From an uncultured Lachnospiraceae bacterium (GTDB lineage Bacteria > Bacillota > Clostridia > Lachnospirales > Lachnospiraceae): DNA of 62,083 bases. The stretch lies in the NCBI GenBank assembly GCA_910584205.1, contig CAJUAA010000023.1, positions 1 through 62,083 of the forward strand, written 5' to 3'. The position numbers were made by a program, and so were the translations under genes. Of this stretch, positions 51,179-59,888 are shown in pieces (position 1 is the stretch's first letter; each line of letters starts with the position of its first letter). The notes under the pieces are model-generated. The model was not told the DNA's origin. It was given only the letters and a program-made list of their open reading frames with translations, and made no database searches.

Positions 51179-52375
51179 ATGATAAAAGTAGCGATTATGG
51201 GATACGGTACGGTTGGTTCCGGAGTATATGAAGTGATCCGGACCAACGAAAAGAGTATCGATAAAAAGGTGGGGCAGGAGCTTCGCATTAAATATGTACT
51301 GGATTTGAGGGAGTTTCCGGGAGATCCGGTCATGGAGGTGCTGACGCACGATTTTGAGGACATTATAGGCGATGAGGAAGTCCGCATCGTGGCGGAGGTC
51401 ATGGGCGGGCTGCATCCGGCATATGAATTTACCAAACGCTGCCTGGAGGCGGGAAAGAGCGTATGCACCTCCAACAAGGAGCTGGTGGCGGAGCACGGCG
51501 CGGAGCTGATCCAGATCGCCAAAGAGCATCAGGTGAATTATCTGTTCGAGGCGAGCGTGGGCGGCGGCATTCCGATTATCCGTCCGCTGAATTCCTCGCT
51601 GACGGCGGATGTGATCCTGGAGGTGTCCGGCATCCTCAACGGAACGACCAACTACATGCTGACCAAGATGGACCGGGAAGGCCTGGACTATATGGATGTG
51701 CTCAAGGAAGCGCAGGATAAAGGCTATGCGGAACTCCATCCGGAAGCGGACGTGGAGGGCTGGGACGCCTGCCGCAAGATTGCGATTCTGACCTCGCTGG
51801 CCAGCGGCAATCAGGTGGATTTCCACGATATCTATACGGAGGGGATCACGAAGATCACCTCGGAGGATTTCCTGTATGCGAAGAAGCTGAACCGTTCCAT
51901 CAAGCTGCTGGCCATCAGCAGGAAGGTGGGGGATACCTACTGCGCCATGGTGAGTCCGGCGCTGGTCCACAGGGAGCACCCGCTCTATGTGGTCAATGAC
52001 GTGTTTAACGCCGTTTTCGTCAAAGGCAATATGCTGGGCAATTCCATGTTCTACGGAAGCGGAGCGGGCAAGCTGCCCACAGCCAGCGCGGTGGCCGGTG
52101 ATATGGTGGATGCGGCAAGGCATCTGGGTAAAATCATCACCCTGTTCTGGGAGCCGGAAAAGCTGACGCTTGCGCCCATGGAACAGATGACCAGACGGTT
52201 CTTTGTCCGGATGAAATCGGATGCGGAGCCGGAGAAGCTGTTCGGCGACGGAGAACGGATCCACGCGGGGATCTCAGGAGAGATCGGATTTATCACGCCG
52301 GTGATGACGGAGGCGGAATATGCCGAAAAGGCGAAGGATGCCGAAATTATCAGCATGATCCGGGTGGAAGGCTAG
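51179..52375 (+). CDS. hom: Homoserine dehydrogenase
   Basis: A 398-residue enzyme. It has the nucleotide-binding start VAIMGYGTVGSGVYEV, the catalytic region EASVGGGIPIIRPLN, GILNGTTNYMLTKM and GYAELHPEADVEGWDACRKIAILT, and a short ACT-like C-terminal end (RRFFVRMKSDAE onward). It reduces aspartate semialdehyde to homoserine, the branch point to threonine and methionine. GGCAGGGAGTAATACCGA precedes it. It is flanked by an ACT protein and thrH, forming a threonine-branch operon. Confidence 0.97.
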   Translation: MIKVAIMGYGTVGSGVYEVIRTNEKSIDKKVGQELRIKYVLDLREFPGDPVMEVLTHDFEDIIGDEEVRIVAEVMGGLHPAYEFTKRCLEAGKSVCTSNKELVAEHGAELIQIAKEHQVNYLFEASVGGGIPIIRPLNSSLTADVILEVSGILNGTTNYMLTKMDREGLDYMDVLKEAQDKGYAELHPEADVEGWDACRKIAILTSLASGNQVDFHDIYTEGITKITSEDFLYAKKLNRSIKLLAISRKVGDTYCAMVSPALVHREHPLYVVNDVFNAVFVKGNMLGNSMFYGSGAGKLPTASAVAGDMVDAARHLGKIITLFWEPEKLTLAPMEQMTRRFFVRMKSDAEPEKLFGDGERIHAGISGEIGFITPVMTEAEYAEKAKDAEIISMIRVEG

Positions 52376-52391
52376 AGACGGAGGCGTAAGG

Positions 52392-52994
52392 ATGGATATC
52401 GTATGTTTGGATCTGGAAGGCGTGCTGGTGCCGGAGATCTGGATCGCCTTTTCTGAGGCCACCGGAATACCGGAGCTGAAGCGGACCACACGGGATGAGC
52501 CGGATTATGACAAACTGATGAACTACCGGCTGAATATTTTAAAAGAACACCATCTGGGGCTGAAGGAGATCCAGAAAACCATCGCAGGGATCGATCCCCT
52601 TCCCGGAGCGAAGGAATTTCTGGATGAGCTCCGGACACTGACCCAGGTGCTGATCTTGAGCGATACGTTTACCGAATTTGCAAAGCCTCTGATGGAAAAG
52701 CTGGGATGGCCCACGCTGTTCTGCAACAGCCTGGACGTGGCGCCGGACGGGGAGATCACCGGCTACCGGATGCGGATCGAAAATTCCAAACTGACCACGG
52801 TGAAAGCGCTGCAGTCGGCGGGATTTGAGACGATCGCTGCCGGGGACAGCTTCAACGACCTGGGGATGATCAAAGCAGGAAGGGCAGGATTCCTGTTCCG
52901 GAGCACGGAGCAGATCAAGAAGGACAATCCGGACATTCCGGCATTTGAAGAATTTGATGAATTTCTGGCGGCGATTAAAGGCGTGCTGAAATAA
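52392..52994 (+). CDS. thrH: Phosphoserine phosphatase/homoserine phosphotransferase
   Basis: A 200-residue HAD-superfamily protein that matches ThrH along its length: CLDLEGVLVPEIWIAF at the N-terminus with nucleophile Asp7, ILSDTFTEFAKPLMEKLG and AAGDSFNDLGMIKAG. ThrH dephosphorylates phosphoserine and can pass the phosphate to homoserine, bypassing ThrB. Its place directly behind hom (16-base gap) supports homoserine phosphorylation here. GGAGGCGTAAGG precedes the ATG and a strong terminator follows. Confidence 0.93.
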   Translation: MDIVCLDLEGVLVPEIWIAFSEATGIPELKRTTRDEPDYDKLMNYRLNILKEHHLGLKEIQKTIAGIDPLPGAKEFLDELRTLTQVLILSDTFTEFAKPLMEKLGWPTLFCNSLDVAPDGEITGYRMRIENSKLTTVKALQSAGFETIAAGDSFNDLGMIKAGRAGFLFRSTEQIKKDNPDIPAFEEFDEFLAAIKGVLK

Positions 52995-53004
52995 GAACAG
53001 ATAG

Positions 53005-53036
53005 AAAGGGACTGTCACAGCAGGACAGTCCCTTTT
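53005..53036 (+). terminator. Intrinsic terminator of the prfB-hom-thrH run
   Basis: AAAGGGACTGTC (53005-53016) pairs perfectly with GACAGTCCCTTT (53024-53035), then T. An AT-rich patch begins after it. Confidence 0.9.
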
Positions 53037-53178
53037 ATCGTGGTTCAGAAGCTTCAAGTTTGATCAGGCATTTTTTCTCTCTCTGCATTTTTGCTGTAGC
53101 TATTCTTTATTTTAATGTTTTCCGCCGTGATGCAAAGATATTAAAAATAGCTCCGAATATGTCCTTTAATTGCACCGA

Positions 53179-53604
53179 TTACTCTGAAGAAGATATTCCT
53201 TTTGCATATGATAGGACCATTTCTTTTTGGAGACTCGTCAATCTATCATAAATGTTAAGCAGTTCAATCTGTTCAGAAGATAAATCCATATAGTTGTCCT
53301 TTTCTGAAAAAAACTGTGCTAATGTAATTCCGAGTCCGTCGCATATCCGGGATAATGTACTGATAGACGGGTTATATGGGGTACGGAAAATGTTACGAAT
53401 TATAGAAAGCGGCATATAAGATTCCTTTGCCAGTTTATAATAGGTCCAGTTACGTTCTGCTGAAATTTTCTGAAGTTTTTGTAAAATATAATTTTCTTCA
53501 TGACAAAGTGTATTGTATGGCAGAATACAGGAGCAGTAATTGGATGCTGTATAATACAAAAGAAGATCCGGAGCAATTTTATCTCGAAGTTCTGCCTGCG
53601 CCAT
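53179..53604 (-). CDS. Xre-type helix-turn-helix regulator
   Basis: A 141-residue frame. Residues ~45-105 form an Xre/Cro helix-turn-helix (LQKISAERNWTYYKLAKES, SISTLSRICDGLGITLAQFF), followed by a short helical tail (SSEQIELLNIYDRLTSLQ). The first ~40 residues do not look like part of this family and the ATG at 53604 has no ribosome site, so the true start is uncertain. The gene is distinctly AT-rich against its neighbours and isolated, consistent with acquisition or a remnant of a mobile element. Confidence 0.7.
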   Translation of the reverse strand: MAQAELRDKIAPDLLLYYTASNYCSCILPYNTLCHEENYILQKLQKISAERNWTYYKLAKESYMPLSIIRNIFRTPYNPSISTLSRICDGLGITLAQFFSEKDNYMDLSSEQIELLNIYDRLTSLQKEMVLSYAKGISSSE

Positions 53605-53616
53605 GGTAAAGGTACG

Positions 53617-53721
53617 GTATGAAAAGATATCCGCTGAAGGTATTATCCTCCGTCGACAAATATTCCTTGCTTAAAGAGACGGAATTGGATAAAATAGGCA
53701 GTAGATTATTTAGAACACGTT
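53617..53721 (+). pseudogene. Short AT-rich ORF remnant
   Basis: A 34-codon frame starting MKRYPLKVLSSVDKYSLLKE and stopping before a second, out-of-frame remnant. It has no ribosome site and no domain I recognise. It lies in the same AT-rich patch as the Xre gene, so it may be debris of an inserted element. Confidence 0.25.
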
Positions 53722-53759
53722 AAAAAGGAATGTACCATGTCAAGAAGAGGGCGTCCGGA

Positions 53760-53788
53760 TTGCACAAATAGGAGAATTCGTATATAAT
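53760..53788 (+). promoter_or_regulatory. Sigma-A promoter of tex
   Basis: TTGCAC (53760-53765) and TATAAT (53783-53788) with a 17-base spacer, 42 bases before the tex start. Confidence 0.7.
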
Positions 53789-53830
53789 GTGAAGCGCACG
53801 AGAAAAAACAGGAAGATATAAAGGAGCAGC

Positions 53831-55972
53831 ATGGATATTTTACAGAAACTGACCGAAGAATTACAGGTGAAAAAGTGGCAGGTGGAAGCTGCCGTGAATC
53901 TGATCGACGAAGGGAACACGATTCCTTTTATTTCCCGTTACCGAAAGGAGGTCACAGGGGCTCTGAATGACGAGCAGCTGCGGAAGCTGGACGAGCGTCT
54001 GGCCTATCTGCGGAATCTGGAGGACAAAAAAGCCCAGGTTCTGTCCAGCATTGAGGAGCAGGGAAAGCTGACCGATGAGCTGCGGGCCCAGATTGAGGCG
54101 GCCCAGACCCAGGTGGCGGTGGACGACCTGTACCGTCCCTACCGTCCCAAACGCAGAACCCGCGCCACCATGGCGAAGGAGAAAGGGCTGGAAGGGCTGG
54201 CGAACATCATTCTCCTGCAGATGACGAAAAATCCTCTGGAAGAAGAGGCGAAAGCGTACCTGTCGGAGGAAAAGGGCGTAGCCGTCGTGGAGGAGGCCCT
54301 GGCGGGGGCGAAGGACATCATCGCGGAAAGTATCTCAGATGAGGCGGACTACCGGACTTATATCCGTACGATTACGTTAAAAGAGGGAATGATCACGTCG
54401 GAGGCGAAGGACGAGACAAAGGAGTCGGTTTATGAGAATTATTATCATTTCAGCCAGCCTCTGAATAAAATGATGGGACACCGGACGCTGGCGCTGAACC
54501 GGGGAGAGGCGGAGAAGATGCTGACGGTGAAGATCGAAGCGCCGGAGGAGAAAATTCTGCGTTATCTGGAGAAGCAGGTGGTCAAAAGGGACAACCCGCA
54601 TACCTCCGGGGCGTTGAAAGAGACCATTCAGGACAGCTATCACCGTCTGATCGCCCCTGCCATCGAGCGGGAGATCCGGAATCTCCTGACGGAGCAGGCG
54701 GAGGAAGGCGCGATCCAGGTGTTCGGAAAAAATCTGGAGCAGCTTCTGATGCAGCCGCCCATTGCAGGGCAGACGGTCCTGGGCTGGGACCCGGCGTTTC
54801 GTACCGGCTGCAAGCTGGCGGTGGTGGACCCCACCGGAAAGGTGCTGGATACGGTAGTCATCTATCCGACGGCGCCCCAGAATAAAGTAAAGGAAGCGAA
54901 GGCGACCCTGAAAAAACTGATCGAGAAATACCACATCACATTGATTTCCCTTGGAAACGGAACTGCGTCCAGAGAATCCGAGCAGGTCATTGTGGAACTG
55001 TTCCGGGAGATTCCCCAGAAGGTGCAGTATGTGATCGTCAGCGAGGCGGGTGCATCCGTCTATTCAGCCAGTAAACTGGCGACCGAGGAATTCCCAAATT
55101 TTGACGTGGGGCAGCGAAGCGCGGCGTCCATTGCCAGAAGGCTTCAGGACCCGCTGGCGGAACTGGTGAAGATCGATCCCAGGGCCATCGGCGTGGGGCA
55201 GTATCAGCATGACATGAACCAGAAGCGTCTGAGCGAGGCGCTGGGCGGAGTCGTGGAGGATTCCGTCAATAAAGTGGGCGTGGACCTGAATACGGCGTCG
55301 GCGCCTCTTCTGGAATACGTCTCCGGCATTACGAAGACGCTGGCGAAAAATATTGTGGCGTACCGGGAGGCCAACGGGCGCTTTGCGGACCGCCGCCAGC
55401 TTCTGAAGGTGCCGAAGCTGGGGCCGAAGGCATACGAGCAGTGTGCCGGTTTTCTGCGCATCGCAGGAGGAACCAATCCGCTGGATGCGACCAGCGTGCA
55501 TCCGGAGAGCTATGAGGCGGCCACAAAGCTGCTCACGTCTCTGGGGTATTCAGCGGAGGATATCCAGAGCGGCGGCCTGAAAGGAATTTCCAGAAAGGTT
55601 GGTAAGCCGAAGCAGATGGCGCAGGAGCTGGGAGTCGGAGAGCTGACGCTGCAGGATATCATTGCAGAGCTGGAGAAGCCGGCAAGGGATCCCAGAGACG
55701 AGATGCCCCGTCCGGTGCTCAGAAGCGACGTGCTGGATATGAAGGACCTGACGCCGGGCATGGTGCTGAAAGGGACCGTGCGGAATATTATTGATTTTGG
55801 CGCGTTTGTGGATATCGGCGTCCACCAGGACGGACTGGTCCACATTTCCCAGATGTGCGACCGGTATATTAAGCATCCGCTGGAGGTCGTAAAGATCGGC
55901 GACATTGTGGAAGTGAAGGTCATCAGCGTAGATCCGGTGAAAAAGAGGATTGCACTGACCATGAAGCTGTAA
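53831..55972 (+). CDS. tex: Tex-family RNA-binding transcription accessory protein
   Basis: A 713-residue protein with the Tex order: N-terminal helical region (PFISRYRKEVTGAL), a YqgF/RNase H-like domain (~320-450, LGWDPAFRTGCKLAVVD), helix-hairpin-helix segments (KVGVDLNTASAPLLEYVSG, KVPKLGPKAYEQCAGFLRI), and a C-terminal S1 RNA-binding domain (~640-713). It binds structured nucleic acid and ribosomes and affects expression globally. AAGGAGCAGC precedes the ATG. It may be cotranscribed with the gene behind it (23-base gap). Confidence 0.95.
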   Translation: MDILQKLTEELQVKKWQVEAAVNLIDEGNTIPFISRYRKEVTGALNDEQLRKLDERLAYLRNLEDKKAQVLSSIEEQGKLTDELRAQIEAAQTQVAVDDLYRPYRPKRRTRATMAKEKGLEGLANIILLQMTKNPLEEEAKAYLSEEKGVAVVEEALAGAKDIIAESISDEADYRTYIRTITLKEGMITSEAKDETKESVYENYYHFSQPLNKMMGHRTLALNRGEAEKMLTVKIEAPEEKILRYLEKQVVKRDNPHTSGALKETIQDSYHRLIAPAIEREIRNLLTEQAEEGAIQVFGKNLEQLLMQPPIAGQTVLGWDPAFRTGCKLAVVDPTGKVLDTVVIYPTAPQNKVKEAKATLKKLIEKYHITLISLGNGTASRESEQVIVELFREIPQKVQYVIVSEAGASVYSASKLATEEFPNFDVGQRSAASIARRLQDPLAELVKIDPRAIGVGQYQHDMNQKRLSEALGGVVEDSVNKVGVDLNTASAPLLEYVSGITKTLAKNIVAYREANGRFADRRQLLKVPKLGPKAYEQCAGFLRIAGGTNPLDATSVHPESYEAATKLLTSLGYSAEDIQSGGLKGISRKVGKPKQMAQELGVGELTLQDIIAELEKPARDPRDEMPRPVLRSDVLDMKDLTPGMVLKGTVRNIIDFGAFVDIGVHQDGLVHISQMCDRYIKHPLEVVKIGDIVEVKVISVDPVKKRIALTMKL

Positions 55973-55995
55973 CAGAAGACAGGAGGAGAGAGGAT

Positions 55996-56916
55996 ATGGC
56001 AGGATTTTTCAAAGGTTTGTTTTCTAAAAAAGACAACGGTGCGGGGCATGTCGCAGAGCAGCCGTCGACGGCGTCGGTCAGGCAGAGGAGCAGACTGGCG
56101 GAGCAGGCGGAAACGTATTACCGGATGGGAAAAGAGTTTATGCTGAAGAACGATCTGGAGCGTGCCAGACTGTATCTGGAGCGCGCGTCCACCTTATACA
56201 GCAATTTTGAGCAGGTGTACGACGAGTGCGAAGCGTTTATGTATGACTGCGACGAGGAGATCGGTGCGCTTGAAGAGGAAGAGCTGCTTTACAATGAGCT
56301 TCTGGACGAGGTCACGGAGAAGGCCGGAGAGTTGAGCGGAAGGCAGAGCTACGTGTGGGGAATTTTGACGCTGGCGCGTTTCCAGGTGCTTCTGGAGAAG
56401 CTTTCCTCCTGTTCCGGATGCGGGATTCTGGGGGAGATCGGGCAGATCCTGAATCTGCTCGGCGAGGGGATCGGCCGGGAGCTGCAGCCGGAGGAGGTGG
56501 GATGCCTGCAGGATTTTGTCCTGCGGCTCTATGATTTCGGCGATTCGGAGAGCTTCGTGAATCCGGACAACCAGGCGCCGGTGGACGGCGGACAGCCGCT
56601 GCAGGTATTTGACCTGAACGGCAATTCCGCATTTACCAGCATTCATATTTTTCTGGATAACTGTACGTATCTTTTCGAGAGCGGGTTCGACACAGCGGAA
56701 GACGCCGAGCCTGCGGAGCTGGATTTTATTCCGTGTACGCTGATGGAAGATTATTATCTGCGTACGGTGGAGGGGGACATCCGCCGGCTTCCGAAGCTTC
56801 AGGAAGAGATCGAGAGGGTCCGGTCCGATTTTGAATTTGTAAAAGGAGATCCGGGTGCGAAGGAGATTCAGGACAGGATCAGGACCTGGCGCGCTGTGGA
56901 CCTGCTGGGGGCGTGA
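55996..56916 (+). CDS. Conserved-looking protein of unknown function
   Basis: A 306-residue soluble, acidic protein I do not recognise. It starts MAGFFKGLFSKKD, then a low-complexity stretch, a TPR-like helical pair at ~35-75 (AETYYRMGKEFMLKNDLERARLYLERA), and further acidic helices. A CSGCG pair occurs near residue 140. AGGAGGAGAGG precedes the start. It sits between tex and tsaE with short gaps (23 and 7 bases), so it belongs to this operon. Function is unknown; protein-protein contacts via the TPR-like part are a guess. Confidence 0.75.
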   Translation: MAGFFKGLFSKKDNGAGHVAEQPSTASVRQRSRLAEQAETYYRMGKEFMLKNDLERARLYLERASTLYSNFEQVYDECEAFMYDCDEEIGALEEEELLYNELLDEVTEKAGELSGRQSYVWGILTLARFQVLLEKLSSCSGCGILGEIGQILNLLGEGIGRELQPEEVGCLQDFVLRLYDFGDSESFVNPDNQAPVDGGQPLQVFDLNGNSAFTSIHIFLDNCTYLFESGFDTAEDAEPAELDFIPCTLMEDYYLRTVEGDIRRLPKLQEEIERVRSDFEFVKGDPGAKEIQDRIRTWRAVDLLGA

Positions 56917-56923
56917 GGACAGG

Positions 56924-57361
56924 ATGGTGGAGACATATTGCGCGGAGGAAACCTTTGCGCTGGGAAAGAAAACAGGAGAGCTGGCAAAGCCGGGGACGGT
57001 CATCGCCCTGACCGGGGATCTGGGTGTGGGAAAGACGGTGTTTACCCAGGGACTGGCGGCAGGACTCGGCATCGAGGAACCGGTCAGCAGCCCGACCTTT
57101 ACGATCGTACAGGTCTATGAGGGAGGCAGGCTTCCGTTCTACCATTTCGACGTGTATCGGATCGGAGATGTGGAGGAGATGGAGGAGATCGGGTATGAGG
57201 ACTGCTTCTACGGAGACGGCGTCTGCCTGGTAGAGTGGGCGGATCTGATCGAAGAGCTGCTGCCGGAGGATACATGCCGGGTCTTGATCGAGAAGGACCT
57301 TGAAAAAGGATTTGATTACCGACGGATCACCATGGAAGGATTGGAGGTGCAGATGGTTTGA
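56924..57361 (+). CDS. tsaE: tRNA t6A synthesis ATPase TsaE
   Basis: A 145-residue P-loop protein: Walker A LTGDLGVGKTVFTQGLA, SSPTFTIVQVYEGG and HFDVYRIGDVEEMEEIGYEDC. It is the ATPase of the TsaBDE complex, which attaches threonylcarbamoyl to A37 of ANN-decoding tRNAs. The start at 56924 follows GAGGACAGG. The next gene, tsaB, has its ribosome site right at the tsaE stop. Confidence 0.95.
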   Translation: MVETYCAEETFALGKKTGELAKPGTVIALTGDLGVGKTVFTQGLAAGLGIEEPVSSPTFTIVQVYEGGRLPFYHFDVYRIGDVEEMEEIGYEDCFYGDGVCLVEWADLIEELLPEDTCRVLIEKDLEKGFDYRRITMEGLEVQMV

Positions 57362-57375
57362 AGGAGGACAGGCTT

Positions 57376-58131
57376 TTGAAAGTTCTGGCGCTGGACAGCT
57401 CCGGACTGGTGGCTTCCGTGGCGCTTGTGGAGGATGACGGACAGGAGAGTACGCTGCGGGCCGAGTACACGGTAAATTATAAAAAGACCCATTCCCAGAC
57501 GCTGCTTCCCATGCTGGACGAGATCGTAACGATGACAGAATTTGACCTGGAGTGCGTGGATGCCATTGCGGTGGCGGCGGGTCCGGGTTCTTTTACCGGA
57601 CTCCGGATCGGGTCCGCCACGGCGAAAGGGCTGGGGCTCGCGCTTCAGAAACCGCTGGCGGCGGTGCCGACGCTGGATGCGCTGGCATACAATCTGTACG
57701 GCACGGAGAAGCTCATATGCCCTCTGATGGATGCCAGAAGGAATCAGGTCTATACCGGAGTCTATGAATTTCAGGGAAAGCGCCTGAACTGCCTGGAGCC
57801 CCCTGCGGCGATGGATATTGCCCAGATCGCCGAAAAGCTCTGTGAGCGGAAGAGAGACGTGATTTTCCTGGGAGACGGCGTGCCGGTCTATCGCGGCCGG
57901 CTCACGGAAGTGCTGCTGGCGGAACTTTCCGCGGCGGGAAGATGCCATGATTTTGCGCCTGCCCATCTGAACGGGCAGAGGGCGGGAGCGGTCGGGACTC
58001 TGGCGCTTCAGTACCTACGGGAAGGAAAGATACAGACGGCGGCGGAGCACCAGCCGGACTACCTGCGCCTGTCCCAGGCGGAACGGGAACGGGCGGAGCA
58101 GGAAAAGAAAGCGAAGGAGGGCGGCGCATGA
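57376..58131 (+). CDS. tsaB: tRNA t6A synthesis protein TsaB
   Basis: A 251-residue member of the TsaB/TsaD ASKHA fold: LKVLALDSSGLVASVALV, then HSQTLLPMLDEI and VAAGPGSFTGLRIG. It is the inactive-site partner that activates TsaD. TTG at 57376 is chosen because GGAGG lies 9 bases upstream; a TTG at 57358 comes before that site. The end overlaps rimI by four bases (ATGA), so translation is coupled. The C-terminal end is charged (QAERERAEQEKKAKEGG). Confidence 0.95.
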   Translation: MKVLALDSSGLVASVALVEDDGQESTLRAEYTVNYKKTHSQTLLPMLDEIVTMTEFDLECVDAIAVAAGPGSFTGLRIGSATAKGLGLALQKPLAAVPTLDALAYNLYGTEKLICPLMDARRNQVYTGVYEFQGKRLNCLEPPAAMDIAQIAEKLCERKRDVIFLGDGVPVYRGRLTEVLLAELSAAGRCHDFAPAHLNGQRAGAVGTLALQYLREGKIQTAAEHQPDYLRLSQAERERAEQEKKAKEGGA

Positions 58132-58589
58132 TCCGCCGGATGCGGGAATCGGATCTGGAGGGCGCAGCCCGGCTGGAGAAGCGGTATTTTTCCGTGCCGT
58201 GGACCAGAGAGCAGCTTGGGGAAAGCCTGCAAAGCGGACAGTACCTGTTTCTGGTGGCGGAAGAGAACGGGCAGGTGGCAGGCTATGCCGGGCTTCTCCG
58301 GGTGATGGACGAGGGCGACGTAACCAATGTGGTGGTGGACGAAGCGTACCGGGGGAAGGGCCTTGGGACGCGGCTGATGGCGGCTCTTCTGGAGGAAGGG
58401 CGAGGCTGCGGCATGAAGGAGTTCACTCTGGAAGTCCGGGTGAGCAATCAACGGGCGATCCGTCTCTATGAGAGCCTCGGGTTTGTGCAGGAAGGCATTC
58501 GGAAACGGTTTTACGAACGGCCCGTGGAGGATGCGCTGATCATGTGGAAGAGAGACCAGGGCGCGACCAGTAATCTCCTATTCCGCTGA
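58128..58589 (+). CDS. rimI: Ribosomal-protein S18-alanine N-acetyltransferase
   Basis: A 153-residue GNAT acetyltransferase: MIRRMRESDLEGAARLE, VVVDEAYRGKGLGTRLMAAL (acetyl-CoA loop), and LEVRVSNQRAIRLYESLGFV. Its place directly behind tsaB, overlapping by ATGA, is the classic tsaB-rimI arrangement. It acetylates the N-terminus of ribosomal protein S18 and possibly others. Confidence 0.93.
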   Translation: MIRRMRESDLEGAARLEKRYFSVPWTREQLGESLQSGQYLFLVAEENGQVAGYAGLLRVMDEGDVTNVVVDEAYRGKGLGTRLMAALLEEGRGCGMKEFTLEVRVSNQRAIRLYESLGFVQEGIRKRFYERPVEDALIMWKRDQGATSNLLFR

Positions 58590-58656
58590 AGGAGAAGAAA
58601 CGATATAATCTCCGCGTAGGAAACAGACATCCGGATCATACGAGGAGGATAAAACG

Positions 58657-58905
58657 ATGCGTCAATATGTGGAATCTGATAAAATTACGTTAAAAAAAGT
58701 CGTCTGTAACCAGTGCGGACGGGAACTGAAACTGGAAAAAGGGATCGTACAGGAAGGAGTATTTTCCGGGAAAGCCCGCTGGGGCTATTTCTCCGGCAAA
58801 GACGGGGAATCCCATTCCTTTGACCTGTGCGAGGCATGCTTTGACCGCCTGGCCAGGGGCTTTGCAGTCCCTGTCACGATAGAAGAAGAGATGGAACTGT
58901 TATAG
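58657..58905 (+). CDS. Small zinc-ribbon-like protein
   Basis: An 82-residue protein with two CxxC knuckles, CNQC at ~17-20 and CEAC near 58-61, separated by ~40 residues containing aromatic WGYFSGKDGESHSFDL. This would bind one zinc. CGAGGAGGATAAA precedes the ATG and a TATAAT lies at 58604-58609, with no good -35, so it may have its own weak promoter. It is between rimI and RNase Z. Function is unknown. Confidence 0.75.
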   Translation: MRQYVESDKITLKKVVCNQCGRELKLEKGIVQEGVFSGKARWGYFSGKDGESHSFDLCEACFDRLARGFAVPVTIEEEMELL

Positions 58906-58967
58906 AACAGCCGCTGCTTTCAGGGGGGAGGGGCTGTGGAATCTGGATTTAAGAAAGGCTGTATGTT

Positions 58968-59882
58968 ATGCTTGATGTATGTTTACTTGGAAGCGGCGGA
59001 ATGATGCCGCTTCCCTATCGCTGGCTGACCTCCCTGATGGTGCGTTACAACGGGAGCAGCCTTCTGATCGACTGCGGAGAAGGAACTCAGATCGCCATCA
59101 AGGAAAAGGGCTGGAGTTTTAAGCCGGTCGATGTGATCTGTTTTACCCATTATCATGGAGATCATATCAGCGGGCTGCCGGGGCTTCTGCTGACCATGGG
59201 AAATGCGGACCGGACGGAGCCGCTGACTCTGATCGGCCCCAAAGGGCTGGAGCGGGTGGTAAACGCGCTGCGTGTGATCGCGCCGGAGCTGCCCTTTCCG
59301 ATCCTTTTCCGGGAGATCAACGGCCCGGAAGAAGAATTCTGCCTGAACGGCTATCGGCTGAAAGCGTTTAAGGTAAACCATAATGTACTCTGCTACGGTT
59401 ATACGCTGGAGCTGGACCGCGCGGGGAAATTTCAGCTGGAAGAGGCGGTTCGCCTGAACATTCCGAAGAAATACTGGAGCCGGCTTCAGAAGGGCGAGAC
59501 GATCGAGACGGAAGAAGGCACCTACACGCCGGATATGGTGCTGGGAGCGGCGCGCAGAGGAATCCGGCTTACATACTGTACGGATACCCGGCCGGTGCAG
59601 GCCATTGTGGACCATGCCATGCATTCCGACCTGTTCATCTGCGAGGGCATGTACGGAGAGAAGGACAAGGAGGCAAAGGCAAAGGAGCACAGGCACATGA
59701 CCTTTTACGAGGCGGCGCAGCTGGCGAAGGATGCGGAGGTAAAGGAACTGTGGCTGACTCATTACAGCCCGTCTCTGACCCGTCCGGAGGAATATATGGA
59801 AGAGGTGCAGAAGATCTTCCCGGCGGCAAAAGCAGGGAAGGACCGGATGTCTGCGGAACTGGATTTTGAGAAGGAAGAGTGA
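58968..59882 (+). CDS. rnz: Ribonuclease Z
   Basis: A 304-residue metallo-beta-lactamase. The dinuclear metal motif is THYHGDH with H61, H63, D65 and H66; a C-terminal HRHMTFYEAAQLAKDA and LTHYSP complete the site. It cleaves tRNA precursors after the discriminator base when CCA is not encoded, consistent with the two tRNA genes below, neither of which encodes CCA. tsaD begins 6 bases after its stop. Confidence 0.94.
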   Translation: MLDVCLLGSGGMMPLPYRWLTSLMVRYNGSSLLIDCGEGTQIAIKEKGWSFKPVDVICFTHYHGDHISGLPGLLLTMGNADRTEPLTLIGPKGLERVVNALRVIAPELPFPILFREINGPEEEFCLNGYRLKAFKVNHNVLCYGYTLELDRAGKFQLEEAVRLNIPKKYWSRLQKGETIETEEGTYTPDMVLGAARRGIRLTYCTDTRPVQAIVDHAMHSDLFICEGMYGEKDKEAKAKEHRHMTFYEAAQLAKDAEVKELWLTHYSPSLTRPEEYMEEVQKIFPAAKAGKDRMSAELDFEKEE

Positions 59883-59888
59883 AGGAAC

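Noticed and set aside
53060..53251. 63-codon plus-strand ORF with a hydrophobic start
   Set aside because: It begins just past a terminator without a ribosome site and overlaps the Xre gene on the other strand.
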